From contig NZ_JABAGQ010000004.1 in NCBI RefSeq assembly GCF_012844225.1, positions 124,001-188,000 of the forward strand: a DNA stretch of 64,000 bases. Direction: 5' to 3'. The notes under the pieces were generated by a model that was not told the origin of the DNA, searched no databases, and saw nothing but the letters and a program-made list of their open reading frames with translations. Each line of letters begins with the position of its first letter. Position 1 is the first letter of the stretch. A program made the translations under genes and the position numbers. Source of the DNA: Rhodococcus sp. 105337. GTDB taxonomy: Bacteria; Actinomycetota; Actinomycetes; Mycobacteriales; Mycobacteriaceae. Below, in pieces: positions 41,363 through 51,801 of this stretch.

Positions 41363-42604
41363 TTACTGCCTCGGGAGTTCCTCGCCGACCTCTGTCTCCA
41401 GAGACGGAACGCGCTCTTCGGGCGCGGGGTCTGCGGCCGGCAGCGCGGACGACTGGCTACCGCGCGTGACACCGGCCGGCTTCTCTCCGGAGACGACCGG
41501 GACCGCGGGGTCCACCGGCTTGCGTGCCACTGCCTCGGCTTCGGCGACCGCTTTCGCCACGACCGGGTCGGTCTTCATGTCGAACCAGTCGCTCACCTCT
41601 GCCGAGTCGTCCTCGGGACGCTGGAGGTCTTCGTCGACCGGGCTCGGCTCGAAACGGAAGACACCGTCCTCACCGCGAGCACCGAGCGCGCCTGCGAAAC
41701 CCTTGAGGGCGTCGCCGAAGTCGCTGGGCACGAGCCACACCTTGTTCGCGTCACCCTGAGCCATCTGCGGCAGCGTCTGCAAGTACTGGTACGCGAGCAT
41801 CTCGGGGGTCGGCTTACCGGCCTTGATGGCTGCGAACACCTTCTCGATCGCCTTCGCCTCGCCCTGCGCCTCGAGGTACTGGGCGGCCCGATCACCCTGC
41901 GCCCGCAGGATGCGGGACTGCCGTTCCGCTTCCGCCTCGAGGATCGCGGCCTGCTTCGATCCCTCGGCCGACAGGATGCGTGCCTGCTTGTCGCCCTCTG
42001 CGGTCTTGATCGCGGCCTCGCGGTGGCCTTCGGCCGTGAGGATCGTCGCGCGCTTCTCGCGGTCCGCCTTCATCTGCTTTTCCATCGACTCCTGGATCGA
42101 CGGCGGCGGATCGATGCTCTTGAGTTCGACGCGCGCGACCCGCAGACCCCAGCGGCCGGTCGCTTCGTCGAGCACGCCGCGCAACTGACCGTTGATCGAG
42201 TCACGGGAGGTGAGAGTCTCTTCGAGGGTCATACCGCCCACGACGTTGCGCAGGGTCGTCACCGTGAGCTGTTCGACGGCGGCGATGTAGTTGCTGATCT
42301 CGTACACCGCGGCTTGCGGGTTGGTGACCTGGAAGTAGACGACCGTGTCGATGCTCAGCGTCAGGTTGTCCTTGGTGATGACCGGTTGCGGCGGGAACGA
42401 CACCACCCGTTCGCGCAGATCGACTTTCGCGCGGATACGGTCCACGAACGGCACCAGGAACGTCAACTGTCCCGACGCGGTCCGGAAATAGCGTCCCAGC
42501 CGCTCGATGACCGCGGCTTCTGCCTGCGGGATCAGGGCGACGGATTTCACCACCACGATCACGACGAGTACCACCAGTACGGCGAGTACGATCAGCGCTT
42601 CCAT
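41363..42604 (-). CDS. SPFH/band-7 membrane protein (QmcA-like)
   Basis: A 413-residue protein with one N-terminal transmembrane helix (LIVLAVLVVLVVIVVVKSVAL), then the SPFH domain (QAEAAVIERLGRYFR ... RERVVSFPPQPVITKDN), a long charged coiled coil of Ala/Glu repeats (EKQMKADREKRATILTAEG...AEGSKQAAILEAEAERQ) and a disordered tail of about 95 residues. Such proteins oligomerise into lattices that organise membrane proteases and quinone-linked enzymes. The downstream-oriented pair with NfeD (three bases between) is the classical partnership. ATG 42604. Confidence 0.9.
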   Translation of the reverse strand: MEALIVLAVLVVLVVIVVVKSVALIPQAEAAVIERLGRYFRTASGQLTFLVPFVDRIRAKVDLRERVVSFPPQPVITKDNLTLSIDTVVYFQVTNPQAAVYEISNYIAAVEQLTVTTLRNVVGGMTLEETLTSRDSINGQLRGVLDEATGRWGLRVARVELKSIDPPPSIQESMEKQMKADREKRATILTAEGHREAAIKTAEGDKQARILSAEGSKQAAILEAEAERQSRILRAQGDRAAQYLEAQGEAKAIEKVFAAIKAGKPTPEMLAYQYLQTLPQMAQGDANKVWLVPSDFGDALKGFAGALGARGEDGVFRFEPSPVDEDLQRPEDDSAEVSDWFDMKTDPVVAKAVAEAEAVARKPVDPAVPVVSGEKPAGVTRGSQSSALPAADPAPEERVPSLETEVGEELPRQ

Positions 42605-42607
42605 AGG

Positions 42608-43048
42608 TCAGACACCCCTCCATACGACGGCGGTCGCGCCGTCGATCTGCATCACGGTCACGGTTGTTCCGGGTTCGTACACTTCGGTGGCGTCCAACGG
42701 CCGGGCAGTCCACACGTCGCCGTCGATTTTCACCCGGCCCGCGTGCTCACCCACTTGCTCGACGACGAGCGCGTGCTTGCCGGGTAGCGCGTCGACGCCC
42801 GTCGTGAGCGCGGGCGGCGCGGAATAGCGGCGGCGCAGGATGGGCCGGACTCCGAGCAGCAATACCAGCGAGAACAGTGCGAACACCACGGCGTCGAGCC
42901 ACACCGGCAGATCCGTTGCAGCCGAGACACCGGCGGTAGCCAGCGCCGCACCGCCGAGCATCAGCAGGACGAAGTCACCGGTGAGCGCTTCCGCCGCAGC
43001 CAGTGCCACGCCGGCGATAAGCCATATCAATGCCGCCACAGCAACCAT
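42608..43048 (-). CDS. NfeD family membrane protein
   Basis: A 146-residue short NfeD. Two to three helices in residues 1-65 (ALIWLIAGVALAAAEALTGDFVLLMLGGAALATAG ... WLDAVVFALFSLVLLLGVRPIL) precede a C-terminal OB-fold (HALVVEQVGEHAGRVKIDGDVWTARPLDATEVYEPGTTVTVMQIDGATAVV). NfeD partners SPFH proteins and adjusts their membrane assemblies. First gene of the pair on its strand: ATG 43048. It is divergent from the oxidase-like gene at 43229 with a 180-base gap. Confidence 0.88.
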   Translation of the reverse strand: MVAVAALIWLIAGVALAAAEALTGDFVLLMLGGAALATAGVSAATDLPVWLDAVVFALFSLVLLLGVRPILRRRYSAPPALTTGVDALPGKHALVVEQVGEHAGRVKIDGDVWTARPLDATEVYEPGTTVTVMQIDGATAVVWRGV

Positions 43049-43228
43049 CGAACCATAAATCGGACATTGCGGCAGAGAGCCAGTTCACAGGCTTGCCGAG
43101 CGGTTGCCGCGCACACACCCGCCGCGACGAGCACAATGCTCAGCACGTCGGCGAACCGTCCGTGCGGAGGGAACGCGACCGGGCGGGCGCCGCCGGCCCC
43201 ACCCTTCCCCGAATCCGAAAGGGTCATG

Positions 43229-43657
43229 ATGAGCACCCCCACGAGTTCACTGACCGCCGAGGACCTGGAGTTCCTCAGACGCCCCCTGCACGGATTCGTG
43301 AGCGTGGCCGCAGGACCGCTCCCGCCCCAGCCCCGACCGGTCTGGTTCGAGGCCACCGACGCGGGCACCGTCGACTTGTTCACCGCCCCCGACTCGCTGA
43401 AGATCCGCCGCCTGGGGCGCGACCCCCGCGCCTCGATCGTGGTCGCCGCACCGGTCGGGGAACGTGAACGGTGGGTGTCGGTCGCGGGCCACACCACGAT
43501 CGAGGCGGACGGAGCACACGAGTTGTGTTCCCGCCTGGCCGCGCGCTATTGGGATCTCGACGATCCGGTTCGTGCCGCCGATCTCGCCGGGATCCTCGCC
43601 GAAGACCAGGTACGTATCGTCATCCATCCGGATACCGTGCGGCGGTACAGGTATTGA
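43229..43657 (+). CDS. Pyridoxamine 5'-phosphate oxidase-like split-barrel protein
   Basis: A 142-residue FMN/F420-type split-barrel protein. Features are the N-terminal LTAEDLEFLRRPLHGFVSVAAG, the core strands RPVWFEATDAGTVDLFTAPDSLKIRRLGRDPRASIVVAAPVGERERWVSVAGHTTIE, and a C-terminal RVVIHPDTVRRYRY strand. Small members bind FMN, F420 or heme and catalyse varied redox reactions. Two consecutive in-frame ATGs exist (43226, 43229); 43229 sits at proper spacing from GAAAGGG. Substrate unknown. Confidence 0.75.
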   Translation: MSTPTSSLTAEDLEFLRRPLHGFVSVAAGPLPPQPRPVWFEATDAGTVDLFTAPDSLKIRRLGRDPRASIVVAAPVGERERWVSVAGHTTIEADGAHELCSRLAARYWDLDDPVRAADLAGILAEDQVRIVIHPDTVRRYRY

Positions 43658-43696
43658 GTGCGCCCGGATGTGCCGTCGACCTTCGGTGCGGGGCGC

Positions 43697-44533
43697 TCAG
43701 TCGCCGTCGCCGGGTTCGGTGACGAAATCCACGAGTCGCTCGACAGCGCCGATCAGCGGGGCTTCGAGGTCCCGGAACGACGACACCGCGCCGTAGACCC
43801 GCCGCCAGCCTTCCTGCGGCGTACCCCAGCCGAGTTCACGGCACACGCCGGTTTTCCAGTCCTGGCCGCGCGGAATCGTCGGCCAGGACTCGATCCCGAC
43901 GGCCTTGGGGCGCACCGCTTCCCACACGTCGATGTAGGGATGGCCGGTGACCATGACGTGCGGGCCGAGGTTCGCGGTCAGCCGCTCTTCCTTCGATCCG
44001 GTGACGAGATGGTCCGCCAGGACACCGACCCTCCGTCCCGGACCGGGACGGAACTCGGCGAGCCGCTCGGCCAGGTTGTCGAGCCCTTCGAGTTGTTCGA
44101 CGACGACGCCCTCCACACGGAGGTCGTGTCCCCAGACCTGTTCGACGAGGGCCGCGTCGTGCACACCTTCGACCCAGATGCGGCTTCCGCGGGCCACGCG
44201 TGCCCGCAAGCCCTCGACTCTGGTCGACCCCGAGGCCGATCTCGCCGGGGTCTGCGCCGCCGGTCGCGGCTTCGGCCGCACCAGAGTGACAGGTGCACCG
44301 TCGATCAGAAACGCGGCAGGCCGCATCGCGAACAGACGGGTGCGGCGTTGCCCGTCCTCCAAGCGCACGAAGTCGCCGTCGTAGGTGCGTTCGATGCCGA
44401 CGATCGCGCCGCACCACCCCGACGCGGCGTCTTCGACCACGAGATCCTTCTCGGCCTCGAGTTCCGGGACGGTCTTCCTCCGCTTGCGGTTGTGTCCGGC
44501 ATAGATGTCGCCGTAGCTGTCGCGTGGACTCAC
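43697..44533 (-). CDS. DUF3097 domain protein
   Basis: A 278-residue soluble protein of the actinobacterial DUF3097 family (SPRDSYGDIYAGHNRKRRKTVPELEAEKDLVVEDAASGWCGAIVGIERT). Blocks RIWVEGVHDAALVEQVWGHDLRVEGVVVEQLEGLDNL and GVLADHLVTGSKEERL look like a TOPRIM-type core, so it may act on nucleic acid, but no activity is established. The GTG at 44533 is preferred because a TAACGT -10 (44547 to 44542) lies eight bases upstream, giving a leaderless transcript; TTG 44542 would be longer. It is divergent from the gene at 44610. Confidence 0.8.
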   Translation of the reverse strand: MSPRDSYGDIYAGHNRKRRKTVPELEAEKDLVVEDAASGWCGAIVGIERTYDGDFVRLEDGQRRTRLFAMRPAAFLIDGAPVTLVRPKPRPAAQTPARSASGSTRVEGLRARVARGSRIWVEGVHDAALVEQVWGHDLRVEGVVVEQLEGLDNLAERLAEFRPGPGRRVGVLADHLVTGSKEERLTANLGPHVMVTGHPYIDVWEAVRPKAVGIESWPTIPRGQDWKTGVCRELGWGTPQEGWRRVYGAVSSFRDLEAPLIGAVERLVDFVTEPGDGD

Positions 44534-44597
44534 GCCGGTCAACGTTAGGACAACGACACCGGCGGGCGGTCGTCGCCACGCCGGAGAACAGGCGTCC

Positions 44598-44603
44598 TAT
44601 GCT
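44598..44603 (+). promoter_or_regulatory. -10 element of a leaderless transcript
   Basis: TATGCT followed by six bases and the GTG at 44610, with no Shine-Dalgarno. On the other strand TAACGT (44547-44542) serves the DUF3097 gene in the same way, so this is a compact divergent promoter pair. Confidence 0.5.
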
Positions 44604-44609
44604 CGTTCC

Positions 44610-45419
44610 GTGAGTTCCCCGAGTCAGAGCCTGACGCTGTGGGCCGGAGCATGGCTCTCCGGTCGCGCGGCGCCCGACGAGGTCATCGATGCCCTGCACG
44701 AGTGGGCGCCGATGCACCTCGTCGCTGCCGCCGAGGCGGACGCGAAACACCGCGCCGGGCTGACCGGCCAGGACCCGCAGGACGGCGCCGCGGTACTGCT
44801 CACCGTGATCCGGCGGGCCGACCCCGCGGGAGGTTCGGGCATCCGACTGCTGTTGCCGTCTCCGGGCGATGTGCGCGGCCTGCCCGTCGGCATCGCCTTC
44901 TCCGCAGCAGCAACGGCTGCCGGGGAGGGTGTACTCGTCGGCGCGCCGGGAACGCCCGGACTCGGCCTGGTTCCGACCGTCGAGGGACCCGATGTACTCC
45001 GCTGGACCGTGTTCGCCGTCCCGGCGGTACCCGAACTCACCGACCTACCAGGCCTCGGCGAAGCGGAATTCACCATGCGCGAAGCGGTGCGCGACGCCGC
45101 CGCCACGCTCACGGGTATCCGCACGGTCGGCGACGACGGGCGCAGCACCGACCCGCGTGCCGAGATCGCGGCCGAGATCGCCGAGTACGCCCGTCACCGG
45201 TATCCGGACTCGATCCCGCAGCGTGCCGTGCGGATCCTCGATTCCGCCGATCAGGTCGCGGCGATCCTCACCGTCGCGGGGCGCGGCGGGGGTCTGCGTG
45301 CCGGTTCGGCGACCACGCTGGACGCCCGCGAATCCGCGCTGCGTCCCTTGTGGACCGCGGTGCGGCACGCGCGAGTCGGCGCGGTCGACGCCGCTCTGCG
45401 CGCGCCCCAGCACGGCTGA
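44610..45419 (+). CDS. Conserved actinobacterial hypothetical protein
   Basis: A 269-residue soluble protein starting SSPSQSLTLWAGAWLSGRAAPDEVIDALHEWAPMHLVAA. Two halves are apparent: residues 1-140, alpha/beta with Gly-rich loops (VGAPGTPGLGLVPTVEG), and 150-269, helical (REAVRDAAATLTGIRT; RAEIAAEIAEYARHRYPDSIPQRAVRILDSADQVAAILTVA). No enzyme motif is clear. GTG 44610 fits a leaderless mRNA. The gene is adjacent to and divergent from DUF3097 in this genome, and similar paired hypotheticals occur in mycolate actinobacteria, which hints at a linked role. Confidence 0.65.
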   Translation: MSSPSQSLTLWAGAWLSGRAAPDEVIDALHEWAPMHLVAAAEADAKHRAGLTGQDPQDGAAVLLTVIRRADPAGGSGIRLLLPSPGDVRGLPVGIAFSAAATAAGEGVLVGAPGTPGLGLVPTVEGPDVLRWTVFAVPAVPELTDLPGLGEAEFTMREAVRDAAATLTGIRTVGDDGRSTDPRAEIAAEIAEYARHRYPDSIPQRAVRILDSADQVAAILTVAGRGGGLRAGSATTLDARESALRPLWTAVRHARVGAVDAALRAPQHG

Positions 45420-45423
45420 GTTC

Positions 45424-46257
45424 TCACCCCGCGCGACTGGCAGTGACCAGCAGGTAATCCCAGTCCATCGCTCCCCCACCCAGATCGTGCCGGCGCGCCA
45501 GTTCGGCAAGTTCGCCGTCGAGCGCGGCGACTCGCTCGGGATCACCCGCGAGTGCGCGGTAGACCGCAATCGTCGGCCCGTAGTTCGTCTTGAAGAAGTC
45601 GCGGAACGCTTCGCCCGTGGGGAAACGGTCGACACGTAACGAACCGGTGCTCGCCGTCAGATCGGTCACCCGGTCCCCCAGCAGGGTCCGCACATGGTCT
45701 TCGTCGCCCCAGAGCGGGGGTGGTTGTGCCCCCGGGGGTGGTGCGGGCGCGTACGGCTTCATCGTGGCGAACATCCGGCCGATGAAACCCGCGGGCGTCC
45801 AGCTCAAGAGCCCGATCCGGCCTCCCGGACGGGTGACGCGCACGAGTTCGTCCGCCGCTACCTGGTGGTGCGGCGCGAACATCACCCCGACGCACGAGAG
45901 CGTCACGTCGGCACTCGCGTCGCCGAACGGCATCGCCTCCGCGTCCGCCTCTTGCCAGGTCACGGTGGCGCCGGCGTCCTCGGCATCGCGCCGGCCGATG
46001 TCGAACAGTTCGGGAGTCAGGTCCGTCGCCACGACGGTGGCCCCGGTCAGTGCGGCGGGAATCGCGGCGTTGCCCGAACCGGCCGCGATGTCGAGCACCC
46101 GGTCGCCCGGGCCGACCCGGCACGCGGACACGAGGATCTGCCCGAGCGACGGGATCACTCCGGACGCGACGGCCGGATAATCGCCGAGCGCCCACATGGC
46201 CCGGTGTTTCGCCTTGAGGTCGCGGTCTGCATCGAGTGCCGAGCGGGATTGCGTCAT
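45424..46257 (-). CDS. Class I SAM-dependent methyltransferase
   Basis: A 277-residue methyltransferase of the UbiE/type-11 group. SAM motif I is VLDIAAGSGNAAIPAALTGA (about residues 55-74), motif II covers TVTWQEADAEAMPFGDASADVTLSCVGVMF, and motif III is RPGGRIGLLSWT. A C-terminal specificity region follows (GEAFRDFFKTNYGPTIAVYRAL). Target not predictable. ATG 46257 has GAAGGAGATG at good spacing; GTG 46260 overlaps it. It is divergent from the HxlR regulator (132 bp apart), which could control it. Confidence 0.82.
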   Translation of the reverse strand: MTQSRSALDADRDLKAKHRAMWALGDYPAVASGVIPSLGQILVSACRVGPGDRVLDIAAGSGNAAIPAALTGATVVATDLTPELFDIGRRDAEDAGATVTWQEADAEAMPFGDASADVTLSCVGVMFAPHHQVAADELVRVTRPGGRIGLLSWTPAGFIGRMFATMKPYAPAPPPGAQPPPLWGDEDHVRTLLGDRVTDLTASTGSLRVDRFPTGEAFRDFFKTNYGPTIAVYRALAGDPERVAALDGELAELARRHDLGGGAMDWDYLLVTASRAG

Positions 46258-46375
46258 CACACATCTCCTTCAACGGAGCGTCCGATCCGTCGTCGACAGA
46301 TCTCGGAGGCGCACGTCAACGGTATGAACACCCGCGGATTGCTTCCAGTTCGGAATCTGTACCGCTCGGCAGGCC

Positions 46376-46381
46376 TACCAT
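46376..46381 (+). promoter_or_regulatory. -10 element of a leaderless transcript
   Basis: TACCAT seven bases before ATG 46389 with no Shine-Dalgarno between, so the HxlR-type regulator mRNA is probably leaderless. Confidence 0.45.
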
Positions 46382-46388
46382 TCGAAGC

Positions 46389-47075
46389 ATGGGCTCGCCC
46401 TACCACCAATTCTGTCCCGTCGCGAAAGCGATGGAACTCTTCGACGAGCGGTGGACACTTCTGCTGGTGCGCGAATTGGTGCTCGGTAGCGAGCGATTCA
46501 ACGACCTCCGCCGCGGACTCCCCCGGATGTCGCCGTCGTTGCTGTCCACCCGCCTGCACCAGTTGACGGTCGCGGGCATCGTGCAACGAACCGTCGACGG
46601 TTCGGAGGTCCGTTACGTGCTCACACCCGCCGGACGTGATCTGGAACCGGTGGTGTCCGCGCTCGGCACGTGGGGATCGCGGTGGACGGGCCGGCTCGGC
46701 GACGAAGACCTCGACCCCAAGCTGCTGATGTGGGATATGCACCGCAACGTCGACCACTCCGCGATCGAGGAGACTCGGGTGGTCGTGGAGTTCGTCTTCA
46801 CCGGCGCCCCACGCGGGTCGCGGCGGTGGTGGCTGGTCATCGTTCCCGGAGAGGTCGACGTCTGCGACACCGATCCGGGCTTCGAGGTCTCCGTCACGGT
46901 CACGGCTGGGCTGCGGGATCTGACCGAAATCTGGCGCGGAGAAAACGACTGGCCCGAGGCGCTGCGGACCGGAGCCGTGGTGGTGGAGGGCCCGGTGGGG
47001 CTGCTGCGGTCCCTCCCGAGCTGGTTCGTCTCTCCCCTGGCCGGGGCGAATCGCAGTGGTGAGCCGGCGCTCTGA
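46389..47075 (+). CDS. HxlR-type regulator with C-terminal ligand domain
   Basis: A 228-residue protein. Residues 1-95 are a HxlR winged helix (SPYHQFCPVAKAMELFDERWTLLLVRELVLGSERFNDLRRGLPRMSPSLLSTRLHQL) with a single N-terminal Cys in the position used for redox sensing in the family. Residues 115-220 form an extra SCP2-like domain (WWLVIVPGEVDVCDTDPGFEVSVTVTAGLRDLTEIWRGENDWPEALRTGAVVVEGP), which may bind lipid. The divergent methyltransferase is the obvious candidate target. ATG 46389 is leaderless with a TACCAT box. Confidence 0.82.
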   Translation: MGSPYHQFCPVAKAMELFDERWTLLLVRELVLGSERFNDLRRGLPRMSPSLLSTRLHQLTVAGIVQRTVDGSEVRYVLTPAGRDLEPVVSALGTWGSRWTGRLGDEDLDPKLLMWDMHRNVDHSAIEETRVVVEFVFTGAPRGSRRWWLVIVPGEVDVCDTDPGFEVSVTVTAGLRDLTEIWRGENDWPEALRTGAVVVEGPVGLLRSLPSWFVSPLAGANRSGEPAL

Positions 47076-47086
47076 GCCGTGAGTGC

Positions 47087-48166
47087 TCAGTCCTCCGCTG
47101 TGGGCGCCGGCCGAGAGGGCCGCGCCGGGGGTTCGCAGCACCGGACCGCGCAGAGCGTGCCGTTGCACCCCACTCCGAACTCCGGTTCCGTTCCGCGCCG
47201 GCGCGGCGATGCCGTACCGAGGCGTTCCTGCACGAGCTCACGGACCATCTGCGCGAAACGGGGATCGGTCCCGGCCGTCGCCGCGCGCACGAACTCCATG
47301 CCGAGTTCGGCCGCACGGTCCCGGGCTTCGGTGTCGAGATCCCAGACCACCTCGAGGTGGTCGGAGATGAATCCGACCGGAACCACGATCACCGAGGTCA
47401 CTCCCCGCTCGTGGAGAGCATCGAGATGGTCGACGATGTCGGGTTCGAGCCACGGCACCCGGGGCGGGCCCGAACGCGACTGCCAGACCAGGTCGTAGTC
47501 GTCGACACCGAGCGAATCCGCGACCAGGCGCGCGGCCTCGGCCACCTGGCGGCTGTAGAGACGCCCGCCGGCGTCCGGCGGTCCACCGGTCGCATCGGCG
47601 GACGTCGGGATCGAGTGAGCGGTGAAAACGAGGCGCGCGTCCGCTGCCTCGTCGGATAGTTCGGCGCGGGATGCGCGCACGGCATCGGCGACCGCGTCGA
47701 GGAACAGCGGGTGATCGTAGAACTGCCGGATCTTCGTCAGGTCGGGGGCGTCGTCGACCGCGCTCCGCGCCCGGCGGATGTCCTCGTGATACTGCCGGCA
47801 TCCCGAGTAACCGCCCCACGCCGAGGTCGCGAAGACCAGCGCGTTGCGAATTCCGTCGTCACGCATGGCCGCGACGGTGTCCTCGACCATCGGATGCCAG
47901 TTACGGTTTCCAAAGTACACCGGCAGGTCGATGCTGTGCGCCTCGAACTCGCCGCGCACGGCATCGATGAGGGCCCGGTTGAGCGCGTTGATCGGTGAGA
48001 CACCCCCGAAGTGCAGGTAGTGCTGCGCAACGTCGTCGAGACGTTCCGGCGGGATACCCCGGCCCCGGGTGACGTTCTCGAGGAACGGCCGGACATCGTC
48101 CGGGCCTTCGGGGCCGCCGAACGACAGCACCAGCAGCGCGTCGAACGATTCGGGGGTGCTCACCAT
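47087..48166 (-). CDS. hemH: Ferrochelatase (coproporphyrin type)
   Basis: A 359-residue ferrochelatase inserting Fe2+ into the porphyrin ring in the actinobacterial heme pathway (probably coproporphyrin III, the CPD route). It carries [36 protein letters not shown] (the catalytic His), [27 protein letters not shown], and a C-terminal extension [21 protein letters not shown], whose four Cys could hold a [2Fe-2S] cluster as in mycobacterial enzymes. ATG 48166 has AGGAGAG. Last gene of the fabG-inhA-hemH run (20-base gap), as in M. tuberculosis. Confidence 0.93.
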   Translation of the reverse strand: MVSTPESFDALLVLSFGGPEGPDDVRPFLENVTRGRGIPPERLDDVAQHYLHFGGVSPINALNRALIDAVRGEFEAHSIDLPVYFGNRNWHPMVEDTVAAMRDDGIRNALVFATSAWGGYSGCRQYHEDIRRARSAVDDAPDLTKIRQFYDHPLFLDAVADAVRASRAELSDEAADARLVFTAHSIPTSADATGGPPDAGGRLYSRQVAEAARLVADSLGVDDYDLVWQSRSGPPRVPWLEPDIVDHLDALHERGVTSVIVVPVGFISDHLEVVWDLDTEARDRAAELGMEFVRAATAGTDPRFAQMVRELVQERLGTASPRRRGTEPEFGVGCNGTLCAVRCCEPPARPSRPAPTAED

Positions 48167-48186
48167 GGGAGTGCTCTCCTGACCTG

Positions 48187-48993
48187 TCAGGCGCCGAGGC
48201 CGACCTGTGAGTGGAAACCACCGTCGACGTACACGATCGACCCGGTGGTACCGGGCAACCAATCGGACAGTACCGCGCACACGGTCTTCGCGACCGGAGT
48301 CGGGTCTTCGACGTCCCATCCGATCGGGGACGCGGCGGACCAGCCTTCGTTGAGCCGGTTCATCTCGGCTCCCGGTCCGGTGGCATCCCCGGCGATCGCC
48401 TTCGCCGCAAGGGTCTTGATCGGGCCGGCGGCGACGAGATTCGAGCGGATTCCGCGCGGGCCGACCTCCTTGGCGACATACCGGTTGACCGATTCGAGGG
48501 TCGCCTTGGAGACGCCCATCCAGTTGTAGAACGGCACCGCGCGTGACGGATCGAAGTCCATGCCGACGAGAGAACCGCCCTCGTTCATGACCGGCAGCAC
48601 CGCCTTGGCAAGTGCACCGTACGAATACGCGGAGACCTCCAGGGCGACGGCGACGTCGCTCCACGGGGCATCGAGGAACGGGCTGCCCAGGCACGAACGC
48701 GGCGCGAAACCGATCGAATGCACGACGCCGTCGATCCCTTCGGGCGCGAGTTCACGCAGTTTGTCGGCGAGCCCGGCGAGGTGCTCGGTGTTCTGCACGT
48801 CGAGTTCGATCGCCGGCGGCACCGGCTGCGGCAGACGCTGCGCGATGCGGTCGATCAGCCGCAACCGGTCGAAGCCGGTGATGATGATCTTCGCGCCCTG
48901 TTCCTGTGCCGCTTTGGCGGTGTGGAACGCGATGGAGGCATCGGTGATGATGCCGGTGACGAGAATGGTCTTGCCCTCGAGCAGTCCGCCCAT
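48187..48993 (-). CDS. inhA: NADH-dependent enoyl-ACP reductase InhA
   Basis: A 268-residue FAS-II enoyl reductase. It has the NADH loop ([28 protein letters not shown]), [12 protein letters not shown] holding the Ser equivalent to mycobacterial Ser94, the catalytic-region [14 protein letters not shown] (Tyr158/Lys165 in M. tuberculosis numbering), and [16 protein letters not shown]. It reduces trans-2-enoyl-AcpM in mycolic acid chain extension and is the isoniazid-NAD and triclosan target. ATG 48993 has GGAGGA twelve bases upstream. Operon with fabG (53-base gap) and hemH. Confidence 0.97.
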   Translation of the reverse strand: MGGLLEGKTILVTGIITDASIAFHTAKAAQEQGAKIIITGFDRLRLIDRIAQRLPQPVPPAIELDVQNTEHLAGLADKLRELAPEGIDGVVHSIGFAPRSCLGSPFLDAPWSDVAVALEVSAYSYGALAKAVLPVMNEGGSLVGMDFDPSRAVPFYNWMGVSKATLESVNRYVAKEVGPRGIRSNLVAAGPIKTLAAKAIAGDATGPGAEMNRLNEGWSAASPIGWDVEDPTPVAKTVCAVLSDWLPGTTGSIVYVDGGFHSQVGLGA

Positions 48994-49046
48994 GAGTGTG
49001 TCGATCCTCCAGTGAGATTCGGATGTGGTCCGGGTGTGGCGGCGGG

Positions 49047-50838
<1,792 letters not shown>

Positions 50839-50842
<4 letters not shown>

Positions 50843-51801
50843 CGGCCCACCCTCCCCACGCCGCCGGCTGCGTAACTGTGCCGGCGAGCCGCGACGAAAC
50901 GAACCACGTCGCTGATCCAGTCCCGGTCGGTCCGCAAACTCAGCATCGGGGCCCCGCAACTGCGCATCGCCTGCTGCACGGCAGCGCGATGCTCCGCGGC
51001 AGCCTGGGCGTAGTCGGCGCGAAGCTGCGGTGTCGTCGTGAACTCACGGGTGCGTCCGGTTTCGGGATCGTGCAGGACGACGTCTCCCAGGTCGGGCAGT
51101 TCCAGGTCGCGGCGGTCCAGCACCTCGACTGCCAGCAGGTCGTGCCGGCCGGAGAGGGCACGCAACGACCGCTGCCAGTCGAGCGGTCCCAGGAAGTCGC
51201 TGATCACGACGGCAAGACCGCGCCGGCGCTGGGGCCGCCGCAGCGCCTCGACGACACCGCGCAGATCACCGCGGGTCCCGTCCGGTGGGTGCGGGATGGT
51301 CGCGATGGTGCGCAGCATGGATTGGGCGTGGGCCCGTCCCCCGCGCGCGGGAATCCGCACCGTGTCGCGGCCGGTGGACACCACGGCGCCGATCCGGTTG
51401 CCGCCGCCGATCGTCAGATGCGCGATCGCCGCGACCGCTGCGACGACCAGATCGCGCTTCTCGCACGCGGCCGTGCCGAAATCGAGGCTCGCGGACAGAT
51501 CGACCGCGAGCCAGGTCTCGAGTTCGCGATCCGCGACGGTCTGCCGCACGTGCGGATGGGTGGTGCGGGCGGTGACCGACCAATCCATCTGGCGTACGTC
51601 GTCGCCCGGCTGGTACTCCCGGGCATCGCCCGGTTCGGACCCGGGTCCGGGAATCAGGCCCAGGTGATCACCGTGCAGGACACCGTCGAGCCGGCGCCGG
51701 ACGGTCAGTTCCAGGGTGCGCAGCGCAGCAGTCAATGCGGGGTCGCGCAGCTCGCCGGAACGGAACGTGGGTGGCGACCCGTCGCGGGCGGGTTCGCTCA
51801 C
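50839..51801 (-). CDS. DUF58 protein (Rv1480 type)
   Basis: A 320-residue protein of the DUF58/vWF-like family: [29 protein letters not shown] (conserved G-D-x-x-R-x-I-D-W-x-x-x-A-R motif), then DLSASLDFG and [20 protein letters not shown]. The second half folds as a VWA-like domain with a degenerate MIDAS. It is the adaptor between the MoxR AAA+ ATPase and VWA proteins. GTG 51801 overlaps the MoxR stop (GTGA), and its own stop overlaps the VWA gene in the same way, so the three are strictly coupled. Confidence 0.88.
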